From positions 62,001 to 126,000 of the forward strand of contig JBJMKZ010000036.1 of NCBI GenBank assembly GCA_045805565.1: a stretch of DNA of 64,000 bases. The letters run 5' to 3'. Each line of letters opens with the position of its first letter. Position 1 is the first letter of the stretch. Under the pieces are notes generated by a model, which worked only from the letters and a program-made list of their open reading frames with translations, was not told the origin of the DNA and did not search any database. Both the position numbers and the translations under genes were made by a program. This DNA is from DATAEY01 sp045805565 (GTDB taxonomy: Bacteria > Actinomycetota > Thermoleophilia > Solirubrobacterales > Solirubrobacteraceae). Positions 7,454 to 16,294 of this stretch are shown in pieces.

Positions 7454-9421
7454 ATGAGCGTGCCGGTGCGAGCGGGGTCCTCGGGCAATGGCGGATCCGC
7501 GACGGCGCAGACCGCCTCGTTCACCGGCCGGACGGCATGGGCCCGCAACCTCGCGGCGCCGGTTCGCGACTTCCTGAACACCGAGACCGGCGGCGCCGTG
7601 GTGCTGCTGGGCGCCACGGTCGCCGCGCTGGCGTGGGCGAACTCGCCCTGGTCGAGCTCGTACGAGTCCGTCTGGACCACGAACCTCTCCATCCGACTGG
7701 GAGGCGGGGGCATCTCGATGGACCTGCGCCACTGGGTGAACGAGGGACTGATGACGTTCTTCTTCCTGGTGGTCGGACTCGAGGCCAAGCGCGAGCTCGA
7801 CCTCGGAGAGCTGCGCGAGCGCCGGCGCATCACGATCCCGGTGATTGCGGCGGCGGGAGGCATGACGCTCCCGGTCGCGATCTACCTGGCGTTCAACGCC
7901 GGAGGCACGGCGCCCGACGGGTGGGGCGCCGCCATGTCAACCGACACAGCCTTCGCGCTCGGCGTGCTCGCGCTGGTGGCACCGCGGGGCGCCACCCGCC
8001 TGCGTGTGTTCCTGCTCACGGTGGTCGTCGTGGACGACCTGGTTGCCCTGCTGGTGATCGGCACGGTCTATACCGACCACGTCTCGCTGGTTCCGCTCGT
8101 GGTGGCGGCCGGGCTCTTCTACGCCCTGCTTGCGCTTCGGTATTCGCCGATCTGGCGTCGCGAACTCGCCGTGGTCGCCGGCGTGGGCATGTGGGTGGCG
8201 CTCTTCGAGTCGGGCGTCCACCCGACGATCGCGGGGCTCGTCGCGGGCCTGGTGGCGAGCGCGTATCCGCCGGCGCGCACCGACCTCGAGCGGGTCACGG
8301 AGCTGACGCGCTCCTTTCGCGAGCAGCCCACACCCGAGCTCGCCCGCTCGGCGCAGGTGAGCGTCGCGTCCGCGATCTCCCCCAACGAGCGGCTTCAGTA
8401 CCGGCTGCACCCCTGGACGAGCTTCGCCGTGGTGCCCCTCTTCGCGCTCGCCAACGCAGGCATCAGCCTGGACGCAAAGCTGCTCGGCGCCGCCGTCACC
8501 TCACCGGTGACGCTCGGGATCCTCTTCGGCTACGTGGTGGGCAAGCCGTTGGGGATCCTTGGCGCCTCGTGGCTCGCGACGAGGCCCTGGCTGCGTGGCC
8601 CGCGCCTGCCGGTGAGCTGGCCCGGCCTCGCCGGGGCGGGGGCGGTCGCCGGCATCGGCTTCACCGTATCGCTGCTGATCGCGAGTCTCGCCTTCCACGG
8701 CCGGCAGCTCGACGAGGCCAAGCTGGGCGTGCTGGGGGCGGCGGTCCTGGCATCGCTCTCCGGGTGGGTCGCGTTCCGGCTGATCGCGAAGCTGCCCGTC
8801 GCGGTCCGGGCGCGTCAGCTCGCCGGCACCGCCGACGAGCTGCTCGACCTCTCCGACGACGTGGATCCCGACCGCGACCACATCCGCGGCTCGCACGACG
8901 CACCGGTCACCGTACTCGAGTACGGCGACTACCAATGCCCATACTGCGGACGGGCCGAGGTCGTGATCCGTGAGCTGCTCGCCTCGTTCGGCGACGATCT
9001 GCGCTACGTGTGGCGTCACCTTCCGCTCAACGACGTCCACCCCCACACCCAGATGGCGGCGGAGGGGGCAGAGGCGGCGGCTGCCCAGGACGCTTTCTGG
9101 CCGATGCACGACAAGCTTCTGGACCACCAGGACGAGCTGATGGCGTCCGACCTCAGACGCTACGCCCAGGAGCTCGGCCTCGACGTCGAGCGCTTCTGGG
9201 AAGAGCTGCGCCGACGCGAGCACGCCCCCCGGGTGGCCGAGGACGTCTCCACGGCGGACGCGAGCGGCGTCGCGGGCACGCCCACCTTCTTCATCAACGG
9301 GAGACGCCACCAGGGCGCGTACGACATCGACACCCTCACCCAGTCGGTCAGGCGCGCGAGGGCGCGGGCAAGGCCGGGGGACGAGGCGGCGCCCGCGCCG
9401 GCGGCTCAGGCGACCGGCTAG
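7454..9421 (+). CDS. nhaA: NhaA Na+/H+ antiporter fused to a DsbA-like thioredoxin domain
   Basis: A 655-residue fusion. Residues about 30-430 are an NhaA antiporter, exchanging cytoplasmic sodium for external protons across about 12 helices. STDTAFALG (Asp164) and VVDDLVALL (Asp194/Asp195) correspond to E. coli Asp133 and the ion-binding pair Asp163/Asp164. Residues about 460-635 are a DsbA/Thioredoxin_4 domain with EYGDYQCPYC (Cys495, Cys498) and the cis-proline region GVAGTPTFFING. Ordinary NhaA is about 390 residues, so the redox domain is an addition. NhaA-thioredoxin fusions occur in some actinobacteria; their purpose is unknown to me. If NhaA topology holds, the side of the membrane on which the redox domain lies is set by the number of helices and should be checked. 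Confidence 0.92.
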   Translation: MSVPVRAGSSGNGGSATAQTASFTGRTAWARNLAAPVRDFLNTETGGAVVLLGATVAALAWANSPWSSSYESVWTTNLSIRLGGGGISMDLRHWVNEGLMTFFFLVVGLEAKRELDLGELRERRRITIPVIAAAGGMTLPVAIYLAFNAGGTAPDGWGAAMSTDTAFALGVLALVAPRGATRLRVFLLTVVVVDDLVALLVIGTVYTDHVSLVPLVVAAGLFYALLALRYSPIWRRELAVVAGVGMWVALFESGVHPTIAGLVAGLVASAYPPARTDLERVTELTRSFREQPTPELARSAQVSVASAISPNERLQYRLHPWTSFAVVPLFALANAGISLDAKLLGAAVTSPVTLGILFGYVVGKPLGILGASWLATRPWLRGPRLPVSWPGLAGAGAVAGIGFTVSLLIASLAFHGRQLDEAKLGVLGAAVLASLSGWVAFRLIAKLPVAVRARQLAGTADELLDLSDDVDPDRDHIRGSHDAPVTVLEYGDYQCPYCGRAEVVIRELLASFGDDLRYVWRHLPLNDVHPHTQMAAEGAEAAAAQDAFWPMHDKLLDHQDELMASDLRRYAQELGLDVERFWEELRRREHAPRVAEDVSTADASGVAGTPTFFINGRRHQGAYDIDTLTQSVRRARARARPGDEAAPAPAAQATG

Positions 9422-9487
9422 CCGCAGGACCCCGGCGTCATCCGGCGTGGCGCGTTTCCGGGCTGGTGTGCGTGAAACCCGCGCTTG

Positions 9488-9500
9488 GCAGGGATCCTGC
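9488..9500. terminator. Candidate hairpin between convergent nhaA and acn
   Basis: GCAGG and CCTGC form a five-base-pair stem around a GAT loop. It lies between two converging genes, but there is no T-run, so it is only a weak terminator candidate. Confidence 0.25.
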
Positions 9501-9507
9501 TAGCCCC

Positions 9508-11472
9508 CTAGGCGACCTGCTTGCCGTGCTCCTGCAGCCAATGCAGGAGACCGCCCTCGACGAGGATCTCGCGCTCCTTGGGGGCGAAGTCGTGGGTGAC
9601 CGCGAATTCGTCGCCGGTCTCCTCGATCCTCACCGTGATCGCGTCTGAGCCCTCCTCGAGCTCCGTACGCACGTCGGGCAGCTCCCAGGTCTGGCCGACC
9701 TCGGCGCGATCGTAGTCCGACTCGACGGCGAAGGTCAGTGCCAGGATCCCCTGGGCTACCAGGTTGCGGCGGTGAATGCGGGCGTAGGACTTGGCGAACA
9801 CCGCCTTGACGCCCAGTTGCAGGGGGGCGAGCGCGGCGTGCTCGCGCGACGAGCCCTGGCCGTAGTTGTGGCCGCCGACGATGAACCCCTCCCCCCACTC
9901 CTGCATCCGCTTGCGGAATTCGGGGTCGCGGTGGCGGAACGTGAACTCGGCGATGGCGGGGATGTTCGACCGGTAGGACATCACCTCGACGCCGTCGGGT
10001 GCCAGGTCTCCGGTGGAGATGTTGTCGGGCTGAACCGTGGCGATGCGGGCCCTGAGCGAGTCGGGCAGGGGCGTGTGCTCGGGTGGCCGCTTGATGTTGG
10101 GCCCGCGGGGAACCTCTATCGACTCGGCCTCCTCCTCGTCGGCCGGCGCAAAGATGTGGACGTCCTCCACGTAGGGCCGCAGCTCCGGTGCCGGCAGGAC
10201 CTTGGGTGGCTCCCCGTACTCGCGCGGGTCCTCGATCCTGCCGCTCAGCATCGACACCGCCGCCACCGCCGGCGAACACAGGTAGACCGAGTCGTCGGGG
10301 GTTCCCGAGCGCCCCGGGAAGTTGCGATTGAAGGTGCGCAGCGAGTTGGCGCCCGTCGGCGGGGCCTGGCCCATCCCCACGCACGGCCCGCACACCGGCT
10401 CAAGCATCCGCACGCCACCCTCCACCAGCTGTCGGTAGACACCCGACTCGGCGATCGCGGTGAGTATCTGGCGCGAGCCCGGCGTCGCGGTGGCGGCGAC
10501 CGAGGGGTGGACGAGCTGCCCTTCCCGGTCGGCCAGCACGGCGCCCGGCAGGGCGAGGTCGATGTAGGCGGAGTTGACCGACGACCCGATGCAGACCTGC
10601 TCGACCTCGGTCCCGGCCACCTCCTCGACGGGGACGACGTTGTCCGGGTTGTGCGGCTTGGCGACCAGCGGCCCCAGGTCGTCCAGGTCTATCTCGATCC
10701 GCTCGTCGTACTCGGCGCCGTCGTCGGGGCGCAGCTCCACGAAGTCTTCCTCGCGCCGCTGGAGGCGCAGCCACTGACGCGTCTGCGCGTCGGGCGGGAA
10801 CACCGCCGAGGTGGCACCGAGCTCGGCGATCATGTTGGCGATCGTCCCGCGCTCGGGGATCGAGAGGTCCTCGGTCCCAGGCCCGGTGAACTCGAACACC
10901 TTGTTCTTGCCGCCTCTCACGCTGAGGCGGCGCAGCAGCTCCAGGATCACGTCCTTGGACTGCACCCAGGGACGTTGCAGGCTCCCCTCCAGCCAGACCT
11001 CGACGGTGGACGGGCAGGCGATCTCGAACGGGTAGCCCGCCATCGCCACCGCGACGTCGAGCCCGCCGGCCCCCACGGCGATCATTCCCAGCGCACCGCT
11101 GGTGGTGGTGTGGGAGTCGGCTCCCACCAGGATCTGGCCCGGCTTGGCGAAGCGCTCGAGCGAGATGTAGTGGGAGATCCCGTTGCCGGCCCGCGAGTAG
11201 TGGATGCCGTACTTGCGCGCCAGCGACTGCAGCATCCGGTGGTCGTCCGGGTTCTTGAAGTCGAGCTGGACGACGTTGTGGTCGATGTACTGGACCGCCC
11301 GATCCACGCGCACGCGGGGAACCCCCAGCTGCTCGAACTGCATGCACGCCATCGTCCCGGTGGCGTCCTGGAGCAGGGTCTGGTCCACCCGCAGCGCGAT
11401 CGGCTCGCCCTGGCGCAGGTCCCCCTCCACCAGATGATCGGCCAGGATCTTGCGGGTGGCGTTGTCGGCCAT
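9508..11472 (-). CDS. acn: Aconitate hydratase (short, Aquifex-type)
   Basis: A 654-residue [4Fe-4S] enzyme converting citrate to isocitrate in the TCA cycle. It is shorter than the 900-residue AcnA and matches the compact Aquifex-type family. Cluster ligands lie in PVCGPCVGMGQ (two cysteines two apart) and the region VYLCSPAVAAVS. ADSHTTTSGALG is a conserved substrate-site motif and IVGGHNYGQGSSREHAALAP is the swivel-domain signature near residue 550, with the catalytic Ser/Arg cluster. The start has a -10 box close upstream and no Shine-Dalgarno, so it is probably leaderless. Confidence 0.93.
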   Translation of the reverse strand: MADNATRKILADHLVEGDLRQGEPIALRVDQTLLQDATGTMACMQFEQLGVPRVRVDRAVQYIDHNVVQLDFKNPDDHRMLQSLARKYGIHYSRAGNGISHYISLERFAKPGQILVGADSHTTTSGALGMIAVGAGGLDVAVAMAGYPFEIACPSTVEVWLEGSLQRPWVQSKDVILELLRRLSVRGGKNKVFEFTGPGTEDLSIPERGTIANMIAELGATSAVFPPDAQTRQWLRLQRREEDFVELRPDDGAEYDERIEIDLDDLGPLVAKPHNPDNVVPVEEVAGTEVEQVCIGSSVNSAYIDLALPGAVLADREGQLVHPSVAATATPGSRQILTAIAESGVYRQLVEGGVRMLEPVCGPCVGMGQAPPTGANSLRTFNRNFPGRSGTPDDSVYLCSPAVAAVSMLSGRIEDPREYGEPPKVLPAPELRPYVEDVHIFAPADEEEAESIEVPRGPNIKRPPEHTPLPDSLRARIATVQPDNISTGDLAPDGVEVMSYRSNIPAIAEFTFRHRDPEFRKRMQEWGEGFIVGGHNYGQGSSREHAALAPLQLGVKAVFAKSYARIHRRNLVAQGILALTFAVESDYDRAEVGQTWELPDVRTELEEGSDAITVRIEETGDEFAVTHDFAPKEREILVEGGLLHWLQEHGKQVA

Positions 11473-11479
11473 CGCCAGT

Positions 11480-11878
11480 TCAGGCTACCTTGGGAATCAT
11501 CAGGGCACGCGCGCTCGCCAGTTCCGCGCCCTCCGGCCCGAACGCCGCGGCGGCGACCCAGCGCTTGCCGTCCTGCGCGGGCTCGACCCGCGCCCTCAGG
11601 CGGACGAACGATCCCACGGGCGCCCCCGAGCGGAAGTCGACCTCCAGGCGGGCGGTGACGGCGGCTTGCGGCCCTTCCCCGGCGGCCAGCGCCGCGGCCT
11701 CGTCGAGAGCGGCGGCCAGCACGCCGCCGTGCGCCACGCCCGGCGGCCCCTGGTGATCCTGCTTGACGAAGAACCGCCCCGCCACCGAGCCGTCCGACTG
11801 GCGCTCAAGCTCGAGGTGCAGGCCGAACAGGTTGGCCGCCCCGCAGCCGAAGCAGAGGTCGTGGTGGGCGAGGGGCAA
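11480..11878 (-). CDS. PaaI/YigI-type hotdog thioesterase
   Basis: A 132-residue single hotdog domain. DLCFGCGAANLFGLHL at the N-terminus and QGPPGVAHGGVLAAALDEAAA (HGG with the catalytic acidic residue) are typical of acyl-CoA thioesterases. It may hydrolyse surplus acyl-CoA. I place the start at TTG 11878: TAAGGT lies ten bases before it and the domain begins immediately. An upstream in-frame start at 11968 would add an unconserved stretch and overlap the divergent peptidase gene. The gene ends eight bases before the aconitase start, so the acn promoter lies inside its last codons. Confidence 0.75.
   Translation of the reverse strand: MPLAHHDLCFGCGAANLFGLHLELERQSDGSVAGRFFVKQDHQGPPGVAHGGVLAAALDEAAALAAGEGPQAAVTARLEVDFRSGAPVGSFVRLRARVEPAQDGKRWVAAAAFGPEGAELASARALMIPKVA
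11482..11487 (-). promoter_or_regulatory. -10 element TAGCCT, leaderless, acn
   Basis: On the minus strand TAGCCT ends 9 bases before the aconitase ATG at 11472. It overlaps the thioesterase stop codon. Confidence 0.5.
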
Positions 11879-11888
11879 GACGCGAGGA

Positions 11889-11894
11889 ACCTTA
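11889..11894 (-). promoter_or_regulatory. -10 element TAAGGT, thioesterase gene
   Basis: TAAGGT ends 10 bases before the proposed TTG at 11878 and supports that start over the longer alternative. Confidence 0.4.
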
Positions 11895-11913
11895 GACGGC
11901 CGTCCACTCCCGC

Positions 11914-11919
11914 TAAGCT
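11914..11919 (+). promoter_or_regulatory. -10 element TAAGCT, leaderless, M42 peptidase
   Basis: TAAGCT ends 9 bases before the GTG at 11929. The divergent thioesterase -10 lies only 19 bases away. Confidence 0.5.
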
Positions 11920-11928
11920 GGCCCGCCG

Positions 11929-12984
11929 GTGACGACGCCCGAGGTCCTCCGCCAGCTGCTGACCGCACCCGGGCCGTCGGGATACGAGGCGGCTCCGTCC
12001 GCCGCCTGGCGCGAGTCGGCCGCGGCTTTTGCGCAGGTGTCGAGCGACACCCTGGGCACGTCGGTTGCCCGCGTGCCCGGCACCGCGGACGGTCCGCGCC
12101 TGGCGGTGGTGGGCCACATCGACGAGATCGGGCTGATCGTCACCCACGTCAGCGATGAGGGCCAGCTCTACTTCGGGGGCATGGGCGGCTGGGACGCCCA
12201 GGTCCTCGTCGGCCAGCGAGTCGAGGTGATCACCCGCGAGGGCCGCCTGCCCGGCGCGATCGGGCGCAAGCCGGTCCACCTGCTCAAGGAGGAGGACCGC
12301 AAGAAGGTCGCCGAGCTGCGCGAGCTGCACATCGACATCGGCGCCGCCGGCGGCGACGAGGCGCGGCGGCTGGTGCGGATCGGCGATGTGGCGGTGATCG
12401 CCGCCGAGCCGGTCGAGCTTCCCAACCGCAGGCTCGTGTCCCGGTCGCTCGACAACCGGCTGGGCGCCTACGTAGCGCTCGAGGCCGCCCGGCTGGTGGC
12501 CGAGCAGGGCGGCGCTCCCGGCGAGCTGGCCGCGGTGGCGACCGTGCAGGAGGAGACCACCTTCGCCGGCTCGCGCACCAGCGCGTTCGCGCTCGACCCC
12601 GGGGTGGCGATCGTGGTCGACGTCGCCCACGCCACCGACTCGCCCGGTGTCGAGGCGCGCGAGCTCGGCAGGCACGAGCTGGGCTCGGGGCCGGTCATCG
12701 AGCGCGGCTCGATCATCAATCCCCGCGTGTTCGAGCTGCTGCACGAGGCGGCCGAGTCGGATCAGATCCCGTTCACCGTCTCGGCATCGGCGCGCACCAC
12801 CGGCACCGACGCCGATGCCATCCACATCTCTCGCGCCGGCGTCCCCACCGGCGTGGTGTCGATCCCGTTGCGCTACATGCATTCGCCGGTCGAGATGGTC
12901 CAGCTGGACGACGTCGAGGCCGCCGCCCGGCTGGTCGCGGCCTTCGCGCGCGCGCTCGCGCCCGACGTCTCCTTCGAGCGCTAG
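11929..12984 (+). CDS. M42-family metallo-aminopeptidase
   Basis: A 351-residue cytosolic peptidase of the M42 (glutamyl aminopeptidase/PepA, once called endoglucanase) family, which forms large tetrahedral complexes that trim peptides. The first metal histidine is in VVGHIDEIG, the bridging aspartate in SRSLDNRLGAY, the catalytic glutamates in TVQEETTFAG, a further metal aspartate in VVDVAHATD, and the last histidine in RYMHSPVEM. All needed ligands are present. GTG was chosen as start because of the adjacent -10 box. Confidence 0.88.
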   Translation: MTTPEVLRQLLTAPGPSGYEAAPSAAWRESAAAFAQVSSDTLGTSVARVPGTADGPRLAVVGHIDEIGLIVTHVSDEGQLYFGGMGGWDAQVLVGQRVEVITREGRLPGAIGRKPVHLLKEEDRKKVAELRELHIDIGAAGGDEARRLVRIGDVAVIAAEPVELPNRRLVSRSLDNRLGAYVALEAARLVAEQGGAPGELAAVATVQEETTFAGSRTSAFALDPGVAIVVDVAHATDSPGVEARELGRHELGSGPVIERGSIINPRVFELLHEAAESDQIPFTVSASARTTGTDADAIHISRAGVPTGVVSIPLRYMHSPVEMVQLDDVEAAARLVAAFARALAPDVSFER

Positions 12985-12985
12985 C

Positions 12986-13813
12986 TCAGGCCGCCGAGAA
13001 CGCGAATACGTCCTGGTGGTCGTCCCAGCCGGCCGCGCGGAACCAGACCTCCCGCATACCTCCGACCGCCGTGACCGTGCCCCGCAGCCAGTCGGGGGAG
13101 GCGATCGAGACCCCGTAGCCGTCGGCCCGCGGGTAGTCCGCATATCCGAAGCCGTTGCGCTCGTAGTCGCGCAGCACGTGCGCCAGCCGCTCGTCGTCGA
13201 GCAGGTAGTCCATCTCCGCCGAGCGCATGCGCCGTGCGGCGCGCTCCCCGTGCGAGGTCAGCACCAGGACGCCGCCGTGGGAGAGATGCCGGTGGAACGC
13301 CTCGAGCAAGGCGCCGATGCGCTCCCCGTCCAGGTGGGTGACGAGCGAGCCGCACCAGATGAGGTCGAACCCGCCGACCAGCCGAAGCGAGCCCACGTCT
13401 TCGACCGAGTAAGCGGGCAAGGCGCCCAGCCGTCGGGCGCAGAAGTCGACACCGTCCCGGTCGAGATCGCAGGCGGTCAGCCTGGCGTCGGGGAAGCGCG
13501 CCGCCAGCCACCGCAGGACCCGTCCGTGTCCGCACGGCAGGTCGAGCAGGCGATTGATCGGAGGCGACCCGGCGTGCGCGAGCGCCTCCTCGATGCAGCG
13601 CAGCGCCGAGAGCCCCACTCGCCAGTAGTGGGAGCCGCCGGATCCGTACATGGCGTCCCGCGCCGACACTCGTAGGCTCACCCTCCCCAGCATCCGGCGC
13701 TCAGCGACCGTCAGCGAGCGGTCCGCCAGCAGGGCCCTCTTGTCCCGAGCGGCGCGCCAGGGCAGCCGGGATGCGCGCCGGCGCACCGCGCCCCGGAGGC
13801 GGTTGGCGGTCAC
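12986..13813 (-). CDS. Class I SAM-dependent methyltransferase
   Basis: A 275-residue protein with a SAM-binding motif I, LLDLPCGHGRVLRWL, followed by ACDLDRDGVDF (motif II acidic residue) and FDLIWCGSLVTHL (motif IV). The N-terminus is very Arg-rich (about 14 of the first 50 residues), which may bind nucleic acid or anionic lipid. The acceptor cannot be told. It converges with the M42 peptidase, and lies downstream of ettA in the same direction with only 13 bases between. Confidence 0.8.
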   Translation of the reverse strand: MTANRLRGAVRRRASRLPWRAARDKRALLADRSLTVAERRMLGRVSLRVSARDAMYGSGGSHYWRVGLSALRCIEEALAHAGSPPINRLLDLPCGHGRVLRWLAARFPDARLTACDLDRDGVDFCARRLGALPAYSVEDVGSLRLVGGFDLIWCGSLVTHLDGERIGALLEAFHRHLSHGGVLVLTSHGERAARRMRSAEMDYLLDDERLAHVLRDYERNGFGYADYPRADGYGVSIASPDWLRGTVTAVGGMREVWFRAAGWDDHQDVFAFSAA

Positions 13814-13826
13814 GCGCCTGCGCGCC

Positions 13827-15482
13827 TCAGCCGCGGACCAGCTTCTTGTAGGTGATGCGATGGGGACGATCGGCCTCCTCGCCGAGCCGCTCGCGACGCC
13901 GGCGCTCGTAGGCCTCGAAGTTGCCCTCGAACCAGTGCACCCGCGAGTCGCCCTCGAACGCCAGCACGTGCGTGCACACGCGGTCGAGGAACCACCGGTC
14001 GTGCGAGACGATCACCGCACACCCCGCAAACGCCAGCAGCGCCTCCTCGAGCGCCCGCAGCGTGTCGACGTCGAGGTCGTTGGTCGGCTCGTCGAGCAGC
14101 AGCAGGTTGCCGCCGCGGCGCAGGAGCTTGGCCAGGTGCAGGCGGTTGCGCTCGCCGCCCGACAGGTTGCCGACCTTCTTCTGCTGGTCGGATCCCCGGA
14201 AGTTGAACGAGGCGGCGTAGGCGCGTGAGCTCATCCGCCGCTCGCCGACCGTGAGCTGGTCCTCGCCACCGGAGATCTCCTCCCACACCGTGCTGCCGGG
14301 AGACAGCGCGTCGCGCGACTGGTCGACGTAGGCGAGCTGCGCCGACTCGCCCAGGCGCAGCGTCCCGGCGTCCGGGTCCTCCTCGCCGGTGATCATCCGC
14401 AGCAGCGTCGTCTTGCCGGCCCCGTTGGGGCCGATCACCCCCACGATGCCGGCCCGGGGCAGTGAGAACGACAGGCGGTCGATCAGCAGCCGGTCGCCGT
14501 AGCCCTTGCGCAGGACGTCCGCCTCCACCACCACGTCGCCCAGCCTGGCCCCCGACGGGATGTGGATCTGGACCTCCTCGAGATCCACGTTGTGCTCCTG
14601 CGCCAGCAATGCCTCGTAGCGGGCGAGCCTCGCCTTGGACTTCTGCAGGCGCGAGGACGCGTTCATCCGCACCCACTCAAGCTCCCGGGCGATGGTGCGT
14701 TGACGGGCCTTCTCCTGCCGGGCCTCGGCGGCCAGCCGGGCCTGCTTCTGCTCCAGCCACGAGGAGTAGTTGCCCTGGAAGGGGATCCCGCGCCCCCGGT
14801 CTAGCTCGAGGATCCAGCCCGCCACGTTGTCGAGGAAGTAGCGGTCGTGGGTCACCGCCACCACGGTTCCGCGGTAGTCGGCCAGGTGGCGCTCCAGCCA
14901 CCCCACCGACTCCGCGTCGAGGTGGTTGGTCGGCTCGTCCAGCAGCAGCAGGTCGGGCTGGCGCAGCAGCAGCCGGCACAGCGCCACGCGCCGGCGCTCG
15001 CCCCCCGAGAGCGTCGAGACGTCGGCGTCGGGGGGCGGCACCCGCAGGGCGTCCATCGCGGTGTCCAGCGTCGTGTCGAGGTTCCATGCGTCGGCGGCCT
15101 CGATCTGCTCCTGCACGCGGGCGAACTCGTCGGCGACGTCGTCGGAGTAGTCCGCCGAGAGCTGGTTGAAGCGGTCGAGCAGCGCCCGCTGCTCGGCCAC
15201 CCCCTGCTCGACGTTGCCGCGCACATCGCTTGACTCGTCCAGGCGGGGCTCCTGCTCGAGCAGGCCCACGGTGGCCCCCGGCGCCAGCTGGGCGTGGCCT
15301 CGGAACTCGGTGTCCTGCCCGGCCATGATCCGCAGCAGGGTCGACTTGCCGGCGCCATTGGCCCCGAGCACGCCGATCTTGGCGCCCGGCAGGAACGACA
15401 GCGAGATGTCCTTCAGCACCTCGCGGTCGGGCGGGTGCACCCGCGACAGCCGGTGCATGGTGAAGATGTACTGCCGGGACAT
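13827..15482 (-). CDS. ettA: Energy-dependent translational throttle protein EttA
   Basis: A 551-residue ABC-F ATPase that sits in the ribosomal E site and gates entry into elongation according to ATP/ADP state. Two ATP-binding domains are seen: GANGAGKSTLLRI with LSGGERRRVALCR and LLLLDEPTNHLD, then GPNGAGKTTLLRM with LSGGERNRLHLAK and LLLLDEPTNDLD. The N-terminal FTMHRLSRVHPPDREVLKDI matches EttA closely and the length fits (555 in E. coli). ATG 15482 is preferred over a TTG at 15500 because the conserved sequence starts there. Confidence 0.92.
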   Translation of the reverse strand: MSRQYIFTMHRLSRVHPPDREVLKDISLSFLPGAKIGVLGANGAGKSTLLRIMAGQDTEFRGHAQLAPGATVGLLEQEPRLDESSDVRGNVEQGVAEQRALLDRFNQLSADYSDDVADEFARVQEQIEAADAWNLDTTLDTAMDALRVPPPDADVSTLSGGERRRVALCRLLLRQPDLLLLDEPTNHLDAESVGWLERHLADYRGTVVAVTHDRYFLDNVAGWILELDRGRGIPFQGNYSSWLEQKQARLAAEARQEKARQRTIARELEWVRMNASSRLQKSKARLARYEALLAQEHNVDLEEVQIHIPSGARLGDVVVEADVLRKGYGDRLLIDRLSFSLPRAGIVGVIGPNGAGKTTLLRMITGEEDPDAGTLRLGESAQLAYVDQSRDALSPGSTVWEEISGGEDQLTVGERRMSSRAYAASFNFRGSDQQKKVGNLSGGERNRLHLAKLLRRGGNLLLLDEPTNDLDVDTLRALEEALLAFAGCAVIVSHDRWFLDRVCTHVLAFEGDSRVHWFEGNFEAYERRRRERLGEEADRPHRITYKKLVRG

Positions 15483-15514
15483 GGCCGGGAAGGATGGCAA
15501 GCGGACGGCGACGG

Positions 15515-16294
15515 CTACTGAGCCGCCGGCAGCTCACGCAGCTGGTGGGCCGGGGTGAAGAACGCCCGCTCGGCCAGGAGCACCGCCACCAGCGCCGCGA
15601 TCGCCACGCTGCCCAGCAGCACGTAGAGGAGGATCAGCTGGAGGCGCACCGCGTCGACCGGCGCGGCGCCGGCGAGCAGCATCCCCACCATCGTGCCGGG
15701 GAAGAAGATCAGCCCGGTGGTCTTGGTCGAGTCGATCAGGGGGATCATTCCCGAGCGCAGCGATCGGCGGACGATCGGGCGAGCGGCCTGGGAGGCGGTG
15801 GCCCCCAGCGCCAGCGTGGCCTCGATCTCGCGCTCGGAGGCGGCCACGTCGTCCCCCAGGCGGTTGAGCGCCACCGCCGCTGCGGTCATGGCGTTTCCGA
15901 TCACCATCCCCCCCACCGGGACCAGATAGCGCGCCTGGGGATCGAACACCCCAAGCGCGACCACCACGCCCAGAGTGCTGGCTCCCGCCACCGCCAGGGC
16001 GACGAGCAGAGGCCAGAAGGCGCCCGGCACCCGCCTGGCCCGCGCCCGCGCGGTGAACGCGCCGAACACCACCATCACCGCGATGAGGATGAACACGAAC
16101 TCCAGCCGCCGTGACTCGAAGATCAGCTTGATCACGTACCCGATGGCGGTGAGCTGGACGAACGCCCGCACCGCGGCGACACCGATGTCGCCCGCCACCT
16201 GGACGCGCTCCCACGCGGACACGCCGACCGCGACCGCCACCAGCGCCAGCGCCGCGGCGACCTGTCCCAGGCTCACGTGGATGCCCGCGCTCAT
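15515..16294 (-). CDS. fetB: FetB-type ABC transporter permease (UPF0014)
   Basis: A 259-residue membrane protein with about seven hydrophobic segments. ATLALGATASQAARPIVRRS is the cytoplasmic coupling-helix region, and SGMIPLIDSTKTTGLIFFPG with GMLLAGAAPVDA is the UPF0014 signature. In E. coli FetAB exports iron and helps in oxidative stress. The ATG overlaps the fetA stop (ATGA). Substrate assignment rests on family resemblance. Confidence 0.85.
   Translation of the reverse strand: MSAGIHVSLGQVAAALALVAVAVGVSAWERVQVAGDIGVAAVRAFVQLTAIGYVIKLIFESRRLEFVFILIAVMVVFGAFTARARARRVPGAFWPLLVALAVAGASTLGVVVALGVFDPQARYLVPVGGMVIGNAMTAAAVALNRLGDDVAASEREIEATLALGATASQAARPIVRRSLRSGMIPLIDSTKTTGLIFFPGTMVGMLLAGAAPVDAVRLQLILLYVLLGSVAIAALVAVLLAERAFFTPAHQLRELPAAQ

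Noticed and set aside
9772..11658. 628-codon open frame on the plus strand opposite the aconitase gene
   Set aside because: It has no recognisable domain and is explained by GC-rich third positions of acn, whose motifs are complete.
13999..15100. Repeated LLLLDEPTN-type DNA stretches as a possible direct repeat
   Set aside because: They are the two homologous ATP-binding domains inside ettA, not a DNA repeat element.
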